DNA of 16,773 nt from Spirogloea muscicola (taxonomy: Eukaryota; Streptophyta; Zygnematophyceae; Spirogloeales; Spirogloeaceae). The DNA is taken from assembly GCA_009602725.1 (NCBI GenBank), contig WELB01000042.1, positions 387,777 to 404,549 of the forward strand, in the 5' to 3' direction. The number at the start of each line of letters is the position of its first letter. Positions within the stretch are counted from its first letter, which is position 1. Shown here in pieces: positions 8,583 through 16,773 of this stretch. The notes below the pieces were generated by a model that was given only the letters and a program-made list of their open reading frames with translations, searched no databases and was not told the origin of the DNA. The translations under genes and the position numbers were made by a program.

Positions 8583-11500
8583 TCGGAGCCGCGGCAGTGC
8601 TCGTGGACGGCCTCAAGTCGTGCTGTGCGGCGGGCCTGGCCTGCGCGCTGGCCCTGCGGTNCGGCGCCGTGGCGCTGGCGGAGAGCGGCTCCGGCTGGGC
8701 GCAGCCCGACGGCGCGCTCGGCGGCCTCGTCACCGGCTCCTGGGGCCTCGTCCGCTCCACGCGCGCCATCCACTGCGTCAGCCCCTCTTGCCCCTCCTGG
8801 CGACGGCGGCCGGCGGCCGGCGCGGCCGCTCGCTGCGGCGGCGCTTAAGCCCCGCGGCGGCGCTTGCTCCTCGCTCTCCGCTGCCTCAGTTCACTGTCAC
8901 CAGCCTGGACTACAAGCTCTCGCTCTGGTCGCTCCCGGCGCGCACGTCCGAGTACGCCGCCGCACGCTCCGAGGTCAGGCCTCGCTGCCACCCGCCGCCG
9001 CCGCCGCCTGGCAGCAGCAGGGCCCGGCACTCGGCAGCAGAGGCTGCTGCAGCTGGCAGCAACGGGACGACAGCCCTGGCCCTCAGTCAGCCGCTTGGCA
9101 AACGGCGCCTGAATCTCGCCTGCTGCCTTGGCTCCGCTCGTTTCCAGGTACACAAGCGGTCCGCGGCGCGGCTGCTGCGGCTGTGCGAGGACAACCGGGG
9201 GTTCTACGTCAAGGCGGGCCAGTTCGTGGCGTCCATGCAGCACGTGCCCGAGGAGATCACGTCCACGCTCGTCAAGCTGCAGGACCAGGTGAGCTGCCGG
9301 CACCTGGCTGGCGGGGCCATGGCCGGCATGGTCGCCACAAAGGCACAAGTCGGGGCACGGCCTTGTTGGCAGGCGCATGCTGGTGCGGTCAATTTAGCAG
9401 CTCCGCGCACTACGAGGGCCCACGTGCTGCTGACGGCCACCGCCGCTCACCCGATCTGACGGCGTGCAGGCGCAGCCGCGGCCGTTTGCCTCCATCGATA
9501 CCGTCCTCAAGGAGGACTTTGGCCGCAGTGCCAAGGACCTGTGCGGCCCTCCAGGACCCTATCTGATCATTGCATGATGCGAGTGGAAATTTGATAACAA
9601 GGTCCCACAATCCTTGACTCTCGTCTCTGGGATGTGATCACCAAAGCCTGCGCGTGCACGCCGGTGGACAGCAATGATCGCACGCCAGCCTGTGGTGCAC
9701 ACAATGATCAGCGGGCCCTTGCGTGTTGATGCTTGCCGAGGGCCCTCTCTCAGCTTCGCGGACTTTGAGGAGCAACCGATCGCAGCAGCCTCGCTGGCGC
9801 AGGTCCATCGAGCGACACTCAAGGACGGCAGCAAGGTGGCCGTCAAGGTGAGCGCATCTGCTCCACCACAGATGTGAGCTGATGGCAACCATCCCATGTC
9901 TGCACCACAGTCCAGCAAGTCGTTGCCTTGCTCAAGGACTGCCGTTGGGGAGCGTGTTGCTCTTTCAACTGCCGCACAAATTGCGTGAGTGGTCTTTACG
10001 ATCAGCACTGTGCAGCTGATCTGGTGTCCACACGCAAGGCAGGTCCAGTACCCCCGGCTGCAGCACCAGTTCGAGACGGACATCGCAACCATGGCCACGC
10101 TCTCCAAGGCTGTTGCTTGGGTGTGTGCGCACCTGGTCAAGCGTCCCGCCCGCTGTGTGTGCTTCTGCCTTCCAGCAGGCCAATGCGTCTCTGTCATTTC
10201 TTCCTTGGTCTCGTACATCGTGCATCAAGCCGTTCAGACCTCGTACCTGGGCCCTCAGCAAGTCGTTGACCTTTCCTTGCGGTTTATGGGGTGCAGCTCT
10301 TTCCCGGCTACCAGTTCGAGTGGCTGGTTCCCGAGTTCTCCAAGAACCTCTCCAAGGAGCTTGGTGAGCAGCGACTCCTCCCTGCCCTTCTCATGCAGAC
10401 ACTGGCTTTCTGTACGAATCAAATGCTTAGGTGTCCATGTCGAGGTGCTCAGTGCTCGCACCAAGTGGCCTCGACCAGCTCAATGAGGCAGATGGCATGG
10501 CGAAGTACAGTGTCACCCAACAGTTGACTGCACCTGATATGACGACTTGCTGCGGCCAGACTTTGTGCAGGAGGCTGGCAATGTGGAGCGCACTGCGAGG
10601 GTGTTCGCCTCCAAGGAGGAGCTCAGCATGCCCATGATCTACAGGGTATGTCTGACAGACTCTGCACCGTATGGCATCTCAAGTAGGGCAGTGCTTGGCG
10701 GAGGACGTGTTGCTGGCAGCGGGGCAATGGACCGCATGTGCACCTGCGCGAATGTCCTGCATCAGACGCCTGGCACCAATGGAAGCAGAAATAGAGCCCT
10801 GCAGTGTCAGTGGTCCTGCTGCATCCAGTGATCGAGTGATCGAGTGATGATAAGAAGCACTGCTGAAAGGGTTTGGAGCTGCTCTTGGTGGCGGCTTGCA
10901 GGACATGTCAACAAAGCGCGTGTTGACCATGGAGTTCATGGAAGGCTGCAGGGTCAGCCTGCTCGCTTCAGCCCTCCTCCTCATCGTGCTACTCTGAGAG
11001 TGCGGGGCTTCATGTGCTTGCTGTGTGTGCTAATTATTTAGTACTTAAGCACAAGGTGGTTGCATGTTATGCCTGAGCTGTCAAGTTGGTCAGTACTTGT
11101 AGCCAACCGGTCTCTGATCTGGGATGCGTGTTCCGCTTTCGGGGTCAAGCTGTGGGGTTCACAGATTTGCCCGTGACCTGTGCGTGCAGATCGACAACGT
11201 GGCCAGCCTACGAGAGCAGGGGCTTGATCTCACACAGGTGAGAGTGGCCCTAAGCTCCACAGCCTCAACTCCAGCTTTTGCAAGAGCTTAGTACAATGTG
11301 ACAGATGATCACAAAGGGGCTTAGTGATGAGGTCCTACACCACAGGGCTTGAGGTCTCTTGTCCCTGACAGATGCAAGTGCCTGGCTCTGGGAGCTCACA
11401 ACCCAGCCACCATATCCCCTTCCTGACCATTCTGGACATTGGTCCTGTCAAGGCAAGACGAACATGTGAGCACTTAGGGCATGAGTTCTTGTGTCGAGGA

Positions 11501-13777
11501 TCATGAGTCAAGCAAGAGTCAAGTAGATGAGAGGAGCCCAGCTAACCAATCCAAGTCATGTAAATGTTTTTACTTAGGTGAGATCAACTTACAAGCGATT
11601 TCTAAACCCTGGAGAGTCATCCCAGCTATTGTTGCTAGGGTTCAATACATTGCAAAGGATGATAACAAGGGGCTTAACTGTAAGGGCGTGCAATGGAGGG
11701 CCTGCAGCCTCTTGTTCCTTGACATATTAAACTGCCTGGCTTTAAGTTTCACCAAGTAGCCGTCATCCACGTGTGTCATCCACGGCAGGTAGCAGATGTC
11801 CTCGTCGAGGTCTTTGCGGAAATGATTTTTTGCCACGGGTTCGTGCACTCGGACCCGCACCCCGGCAACATCCTCGTCCAGCCCTGCGTGGCTGCCCGTG
11901 GGCCTCGCAAGTTCCGCCTTGGTGCGTCTCAAGCATCATCCTACCCTACTTCCTTCTCTCGCTCCTCTTTGCCGCAGCATCTGCAGCTGCTCTTAGGTGA
12001 CTCTTTTCTCCACCGCAAATGGGTGTTTTCTCTTGCTTAGGGTTCTGGATTTAAGTTTAAGGGTTGCGGTTTAGGGTTTAAGGTTTTAGGCTGCTCATCA
12101 TGTCACCTTGCTGGTGATTGAGCAGCTCATCTGCTGTCATGCTGCTGTGGAGTCGACATAATCTGAGAAGCAGTCTCAGTCCGGCTCGCGTCTTGTTCTG
12201 CTGCAGTGCTGCTCGACCACGGATTGTACCGGGAGCTCAGTGAGAGCTTCCGTGCGGACTACTGCCGGCTGTGGAAGGCTCTCATCCTGCTGGACAAGGC
12301 TGAGCTCGAGGACGTCGGCCAGAAGCTCGGTGCTGGCCCCTACTCACGCTTCCTGCCCGTCCTGTTTACTGGCAGGACGTTGGACAGGTAAATAGTGTCT
12401 GCTAAAGGAGGGCATGGTCTTCGATACCAACTTATGCGGCTTTTGAGGGCCATGCATGAGTTCAAATTAATAGTTTCAATGGCAAGTCACATAAGAGTGA
12501 CACTCAGTGTGTGCTGTTCCGACTGTGGCTGGTGGTGCAGCAAGGCGGGTCTGGGCATGGGCATGTCGTCCAGCGAGAAGGAGAGGTTGCGGGAGGAGGC
12601 TCGCCAGTTCACAATGACAGATATCTCGAACTTTGCCGAGAGCCTGCCACGCGAGATGCTCACCATCTTCCGCACAGAGTCAGTCAAGCCACTGGCTGCA
12701 CTTTGGTTTGCTCTGTTGTGATTCTTGTCAGCAGTATCATGCATCGCTCTGGACCGTGGTCACACCTTCCCCAACAAGATAGATTCATTTCCTTATTTTG
12801 CATTAAGTGCTGACGAGACTACGCGCCCTGACGCACACTACTATGGATCGCTGTTCAAAGCGTACTCTTCTGTTGTGTGCAACTTAGTAGGCAAAGGAAT
12901 GCTAAGTATGATAGATTGGAATTGTTCTTGCTAGCAGTGGACTCATACGAGCCATCATGCGGAAGCTGGAGGCGCCGACCCGCAAGCGGCTCTTGATAAA
13001 TGCCAAGTACGCGGTGGCTGGGCTTGCTCTGCATCGGCCTAATGAAGGGGTTGCAGGTATGTAACACGCTCGTTATTCTTATGTCAGCCGTGTGATCGAG
13101 ACCAAGCAGAATGGATATCTCAGATGATTCCTATTCACCTCATTGCCTTGGTTGCCTCTACTTGTTTGACAAGCTGTGCACTTAGTTCCCTGTACTTCAA
13201 TCAATAATCATGAGGACGTTTAGTTGGCGTCCTGCTGATGCACAGCCTAGATCCTCATGGTCTGTTGGAGGTGCTTAAAAGCAGTGTACTGCCAAGTGCT
13301 GCCTATCAAACTGTGCACGTGATTCAGATAGGAATCGAGTAGCTAGGATGCTTGTGTGCAACAAAGTCACTATAGTAACAGACGTGCTTGAGCTGACCAA
13401 CCCCTGCACCTTGTGGCGGTTGCAGAGCAAGGGCGCAGCTGGAACGAGTTCCTCAGAGCCAAACTTGACTACCTCAACCTCCGCTGCCGCTTAGGTGAGC
13501 ATCTGTTATCTAGGGCTCCTTGTGGCTGCTGTACAACTCTCAAGTTGATAGCAGCAACTCAAGTTGCAACCCACATTGCTCATTGATCTGCGGCGCCACT
13601 TTGTGCTCGTGTGTGGATTCAGAAGCCTGGGAGCTGAAACAGCAGGTGCAGGACGCACTTGCGAGAGTGGGCAACAGCCTGCGGGCGTTGGGCCTGCAGG
13701 CGTGGCTCTCCTTCCTTCGCCTCCACCATCGCTACCTCATGACTGCCCCCCCTCTTCCATCATCTCTGGCTTTGTGA
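8582..13777 (+). CDS. ADCK1-like: ADCK1-type ABC1/UbiB-family atypical kinase (16 exons seen, 5' end unresolved)
   Basis: Exons: 8582-8776, 8890-8973, 9148-9288, 9470-9540, 9754-9847, 10043-10120, 10297-10363, 10560-10645, 10902-10952, 11190-11237, 11789-11921, 12207-12387, 12541-12678, 12938-13056, 13426-13494, 13623-13777. All introns are GT-AG, phases agree at every junction, and the spliced product (about 569 residues from 8582) aligns over its length with my recollection of animal ADCK1. Motifs: KAGQ (about 115-118, the family KxGQ); the Ala-rich loop [11 protein letters not shown] (about 172-182) that replaces a Gly-rich loop; VAVK with Lys 195; [10 protein letters not shown] with the ExD pair Glu 242/Asp 244; catalytic loop HSDPHPGN (Asp 327, Asn 332); and DHG (Asp 353) in place of DFG. 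UbiB-family proteins are ATPase-like kinases tied to coenzyme Q and lipid metabolism; ADCK1 acts in mitochondria. Exon 1 encodes a hydrophobic stretch ([15 protein letters not shown]) and an unresolved codon TNC at 8660-8662. No ATG lies between 8335 and exon 3, so the start is upstream, non-AUG or damaged. Confidence 0.9.
8661..8661. other. Ambiguous base N in the kinase first exon
   Basis: The only undetermined base in the window. It falls in the second position of a codon (TNC: Phe, Ser, Tyr or Cys), and the frame reads sensibly on both sides (GLACALALR, then GAVALAES). It marks a hard-to-sequence GC-rich stretch where small indels are also possible. Confidence 0.95.
10827..10848. repeat. 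Short tandem repeat (AGTGATCG) in an intron
   Basis: Nearly three copies of an 8-base unit, within the kinase intron 10646-10901. It looks like a simple microsatellite with no evident role. Confidence 0.6.
12036..12090 (+). repeat. Degenerate interstitial telomere-like repeat (TTTAGGG type)
   Basis: Within the kinase intron 11922-12206 there is a 55-bp stretch made of variants of the plant telomere unit: CTTAGGGTT, TTTAAGTTTAAGGG, GGTTTAGGGTTTAAGG, TTTTAGG. The unit TTTAGGG is known from land plants and some green algae. The array is diverged and short and does not mark a chromosome end, since both flanks are exons of one gene. It could come from break repair using telomerase, or be a telo-box-like or chance sequence. 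Confidence 0.55.
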
Positions 13778-14581
13778 GCTAGCCGGAGAATGTCAGCCCA
13801 TGCCCAGGCAAATAGAGCTGCATGGTGCAGTAATGCCCCAGTAAGCCAGTGCTGATACCAATCTTCCCCTTAAATTCTCATAACATCATGAAGCACCTTA
13901 CACTTTGCGTAGCTCAGATTTCGGCCTACTGGAGATGATGGAAGCACCTCGCTTCCCCCACCCCATTTTTCTTGGCAGTCAACTTCAACCACCCCCACCC
14001 ATTGTCAAGAGACAGTTGACATTACAACCTTTGTCTTTCTACATCACAACCATGCATTATGGCCCATGCTGTGACTAATCTCGTGTATTCAAGCAGGTAT
14101 GCTAGTAACTGGCATTGTTACTTCATATTCTGTCTATGTATGGTATAAAGAGGTGGACATCAATGCACCGTCATACTTGACTGCCCCATGTGCATCAAAG
14201 CACTAGTACATGAAGATCCTGCTCCACGTGGTATGAGCCACAGCAGCAGCTACTTGCTGCTGGTTCAGAGAACGAGGGGCCACATACAAAGCTAGTTCCA
14301 AACTTGTACAGGCAAGACCAATTAAGCTGGGCAATGTGTCAGGCAGGGCCTACAAAGGGAGCCAGTGTCAGCCTCAAGAGCTCACGACGAGCAAGGATCA
14401 CAGGAAGCACCGACCCCAGGCTGAGAGTGGCTCCTCAGCAGTGCACGAGGCATCACTGCTTTCTAAAGTATGTAAACGCGACACAGTGAAAGCCCAAGTA
14501 CAGGATGTGCTGTGAAAGTGAGAGGGAGTGTGGATAGGCGCCGCGCGTGGGATCCAAGCAAATGAAGGGCTGACAAGCTCA
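13778..14581. other. Convergent intergenic region (two 3' UTRs)
   Basis: About 800 bp between the stop codons of the kinase (plus) and the amylase (minus), which face each other. Only short meaningless frames are seen. TGTAA motifs, a green-algal poly(A) signal, occur near 14472 on the plus strand and near 14020 on the minus strand. If used, the two transcripts would overlap at their 3' ends. Confidence 0.45.
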
Positions 14582-16488
14582 TTAGGAGGATGTAACGTCT
14601 TTGGCCACCTCTTTCACCTTCTCCACGGTCTCGGCAACCTTTGACCCAGTAACCTCCTTGACCTTCTCTCCCACCTCAACGACCTTGTCTGTTGCCTCAG
14701 CGACCTTCTCACCAGCAGCCTTGGCTGCAGCTACTGGAGCAGGCTCTTCTTCCGCGAGTGCAGCCTCAGCTGGCACAGGCTCTTGTCCGCTTGGCTTTTC
14801 CCACACACACCAGTCATTGCCATAAGTGGCCACCTTGTAATCTCCTGAAGGGGAATGCTCACCCATGTCATGCCTTGAACCAATCTTCACAAGTACCTTG
14901 TCATCAATCTCTGCAGAAAATCGCCTCTTGTGAGTTGACCATTAGTCAAGAGTCAAGAGCAATGCAAAGTGCAGTTACATATTACTCAGGCAGTGTATGG
15001 TCCTGCACACAATCTCGCTATACTTGCACCCTTTGCTTGTGAAGGCTTCAGCGTAAGCATTCACGCGCAGTTTCAGCTAATCAGTTTGAGCTGATCCTTA
15101 GCAAACATGAAGTGACCTACCTGCCACATATATATCAGCTTCAGCTACCAGAATGTGGCACTTGCTATTTGCTTTTATGTTGTTGCGCTTCCGCGCGGCA
15201 ATCAGATTCTTTATCTCTTCTTTCAAACCCCAATCGAAGTAATGGTCCCAAACTGTCACAAGGTTTACATGTCCATGTCAGTGATTGCACATGAGCTTGA
15301 TCAGCAGTTGCTGTGAGGACCAAAGCAGACAGTTAAAAGCGGATCAATGGCTGCCGCTGTAGAACTGTCTCTTGAATATGACCGAGCCAGTCAAAGATAA
15401 GCAAATGCTACCTGCAAGTTGAGCTATTGTTGCCAGGCAATGAGAGCTCAAACAATTGGAAAGGTGTTGATGATTGAACGCTTCCTACTCTATATATTAA
15501 GATTGTTTGCAGGGAGTACTTACAGACACACGGGATGCCTGGATGCGTCATGATGTAAGCATAGCCTTGCATAACTTTTTCACCAGGGAATGGCCAGTGA
15601 TTTTGTGTAGAGCCGGTGTCATGATTATCTAGGAATGTCACGGCCTTCTCAGGCCAGTAGCCAATCAATCCTGCAAATTATCAGGTTAACAAGGGCATCA
15701 GCAAGTAGTGCCTTCCAAATATGCAAGCCTTCCCATAGCCTACATTGCGCCCTCGTACAGCACTGCTCAAAAGTTAGGGGCCACTAGAATGAATAGGCAG
15801 GTCTAGACTCAGGGTAATTGCTTTAGAAGGAGAGAAGCATTCACCTGGAGGCTTGCTATTAGGATCACGCAATCTCCAAAGCTCGTTATGAACAGCCTGC
15901 TGCAAAATACCCTTTGTTGTGAAGTCAAATGCTGTCGACCGTCCGCCTGTGGCATTCACCCAGTCGCACAACTGCTGGCGGTGGCTGTCCTGATTGTACT
16001 CCGGACCATCGGGCCCATAATTGATAGAAGTCCAGAACTCTCCAACGGAGAAGTCAGCTTCTGTCCGCTCGCAGTATAGCTTCACAAATTCTCCACCAAA
16101 GCCCTTGACGAAGTCAAACCGCCACGCATCTGCAACAACAAAATGTCTCACTCTGTAAGTACCTCTGTGAAGTTTGTTCACATGTGATTTCTGAGGATGG
16201 ACTTGCAATGATTGGAAGGTCCAACATGCTGGATTGACACATCAGGGAGGAGATATGCCAAGTACCAAATCCTATGTCTTTCTTCAGCCAGTTCATCCAG
16301 TTGCTTAGCTCGTTCTGGACACGCTCATTTGTGTGATCAATGTCTGGTGCAGCTCCATAGTCATCTCCTGTGTCAGGATTGCCAGAGCCATCTGAATACT
16401 CATCTCCTTTGGCAATAGCCCAGGGACCCCAGTCAAGGCGGTCATCAGGAGTGCCACCCTCGAAAATATTCCATATTCCATTTGCATC
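14582..16488 (-). CDS. AMY: Plant-type alpha-amylase, GH13 (5' part missing) with extra C-terminal tail
   Basis: Exons on the minus strand: 16488-16266, 16129-15845, 15670-15524, 15252-15121, 14910-14582 (stop TAA). All junctions are GT-AG with matching phases, giving 371 visible residues. Alpha-amylases cut internal alpha-1,4 bonds of starch. The product follows the barley-type enzyme closely: [40 protein letters not shown] with nucleophile Asp 80; VGEFWTS with acid Glu 105; FLDNHDTGS with the third catalytic Asp 187; [25 protein letters not shown]; and domain C ending near [10 protein letters not shown]. The spacing of 25 residues from nucleophile to acid equals barley's (180 to 205). The usual Tyr of FYDH is Trp here ([11 protein letters not shown]). 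The N-terminal third, with the first conserved region (DxVxNH) and any targeting peptide, is not in the window. After the normal end, about 70 extra residues follow: an Ala/Pro/Glu-rich linker, then charged heptads. The cell compartment cannot be judged. Confidence 0.92.
14585..14794 (-). other. Amylase C-terminal extension with (E/D)KVxExx heptads
   Basis: This is the part of the last amylase exon beyond the usual family end (after CVWEK). About 28 residues of Ala/Pro/Glu-rich linker lead into units [28 protein letters not shown] and EKVKEVA. Such regular charged units form amphipathic helices and resemble LEA-type or apolipoprotein-like repeats. They may bind a membrane, a starch surface or a partner, or form a coiled coil. 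The function is inference. Confidence 0.75.
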
Positions 16489-16773
16489 CTGCAGGCATGA
16501 CAAATAGATTTAGCAGGAGTTAGCAAACAGGAGTTAGCAAGACATTGTGGGCTGGTTGAGTGCTTACCCCACGTACTTAGGGGTCTTACTTTGCGCCAAC
16601 TTATCCAAAGTCTTTGGGCCTTCCTTGCTGGATCTGACAGTGACGACTTCAGGCATTGAAGACAAGACAATACAAACCTCTTCCTGCAATTAGACAACCT
16701 GATGCATAAAATTACATCCACAGCCTCCCTCATCCCCTCCCCCAAAGCCAAATCCAAACCCCGCCCCCCTCCC
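16489..16773 (-). other. Upstream intron or unresolved part of the amylase gene
   Basis: The first visible amylase exon begins at 16488 right after a good acceptor (TCATGCCTGCAG), so this stretch should be mostly intron. A possible small exon lies between an acceptor near 16682 and a donor near 16580, but its peptides do not match the amylase segment expected there. The last 50 bases (16724-16773) are very G-rich on the minus strand, with several runs of 3-6 G that could form a G-quadruplex. Confidence 0.4.

Noticed and set aside
8248-8769. 173-codon minus-strand frame over the kinase 5' end
   Set aside because: Antisense to kinase exon 1 in a GC-rich region; Pro/Arg-rich with no motif, best explained as a shadow frame.
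14601-14825. Plus-strand Ser/Thr/Ala-rich frame of 74 codons
   Set aside because: It is the exact antisense of the amylase heptad tail; its repeat pattern comes from that coding sequence.
16690-16730. GMREAVDVILCIR as amylase conserved region I
   Set aside because: It resembles the hydrophobic pattern before NHR but lacks the invariant Asn and His, lies in low-complexity G-rich DNA and cannot be spliced in phase to 16488.
16305-16757. 150-codon minus-strand frame at the right edge
   Set aside because: It crosses the acceptor at 16489 and reads the amylase exon in the wrong frame; the true frame gives [14 protein letters not shown].

Overview
The window is nuclear DNA of a eukaryote, most likely a green microalga (Viridiplantae). 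The genes are broken into many short exons with GT-AG introns of about 110-550 bp. The alpha-amylase is of plant type, a second gene carries a block I recall from land-plant proteins, an intron holds degenerate plant-type telomere sequence (TTTAGGG), and a Ty1/copia retrotransposon relic is present. I cannot name a species.

Left part (1-4587): a small two-exon gene on the minus strand (862-1385) encodes a predicted protein of 98 residues with two membrane helices. It is divergent from a five-exon plus-strand gene (1611-4587) that encodes a basic, low-complexity protein with a WAPDV block. Their start codons are 225 bp apart across a GC-rich stretch with a GCC/CCG microsatellite, which looks like a shared promoter.

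Middle part (4588-8420): no supportable host gene. It holds a decayed Ty1/copia pol relic on the minus strand (about 7607-6136; integrase, then the N-terminal half of reverse transcriptase, with stops and frameshifts). Next to it is a tandem pair of about 200-bp repeats with conserved hairpins (7694-8096). A third and longer hairpin with the same arms lies at 8391-8420.

Right part (8582-16773): an ADCK1-type ABC1/UbiB atypical kinase gene on the plus strand, with at least 16 exons ending at 13777. All its hallmark motifs are recovered by phase-consistent splicing, but no start ATG is visible. It converges on a plant-type alpha-amylase gene on the minus strand (16488 to 14582, five exons seen, 5' end missing). 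The amylase carries an extra C-terminal tail of about 70 residues built of charged heptads.

No complete new multi-gene system is evident. The most unusual items are the amylase tail, the repeated hairpin family beside the kinase 5' end, and the ATG-less GC-rich kinase first exon containing an unresolved base (N at 8661). All exon joins were worked out by hand from splice signals, phase and family similarity; none has transcript support here.
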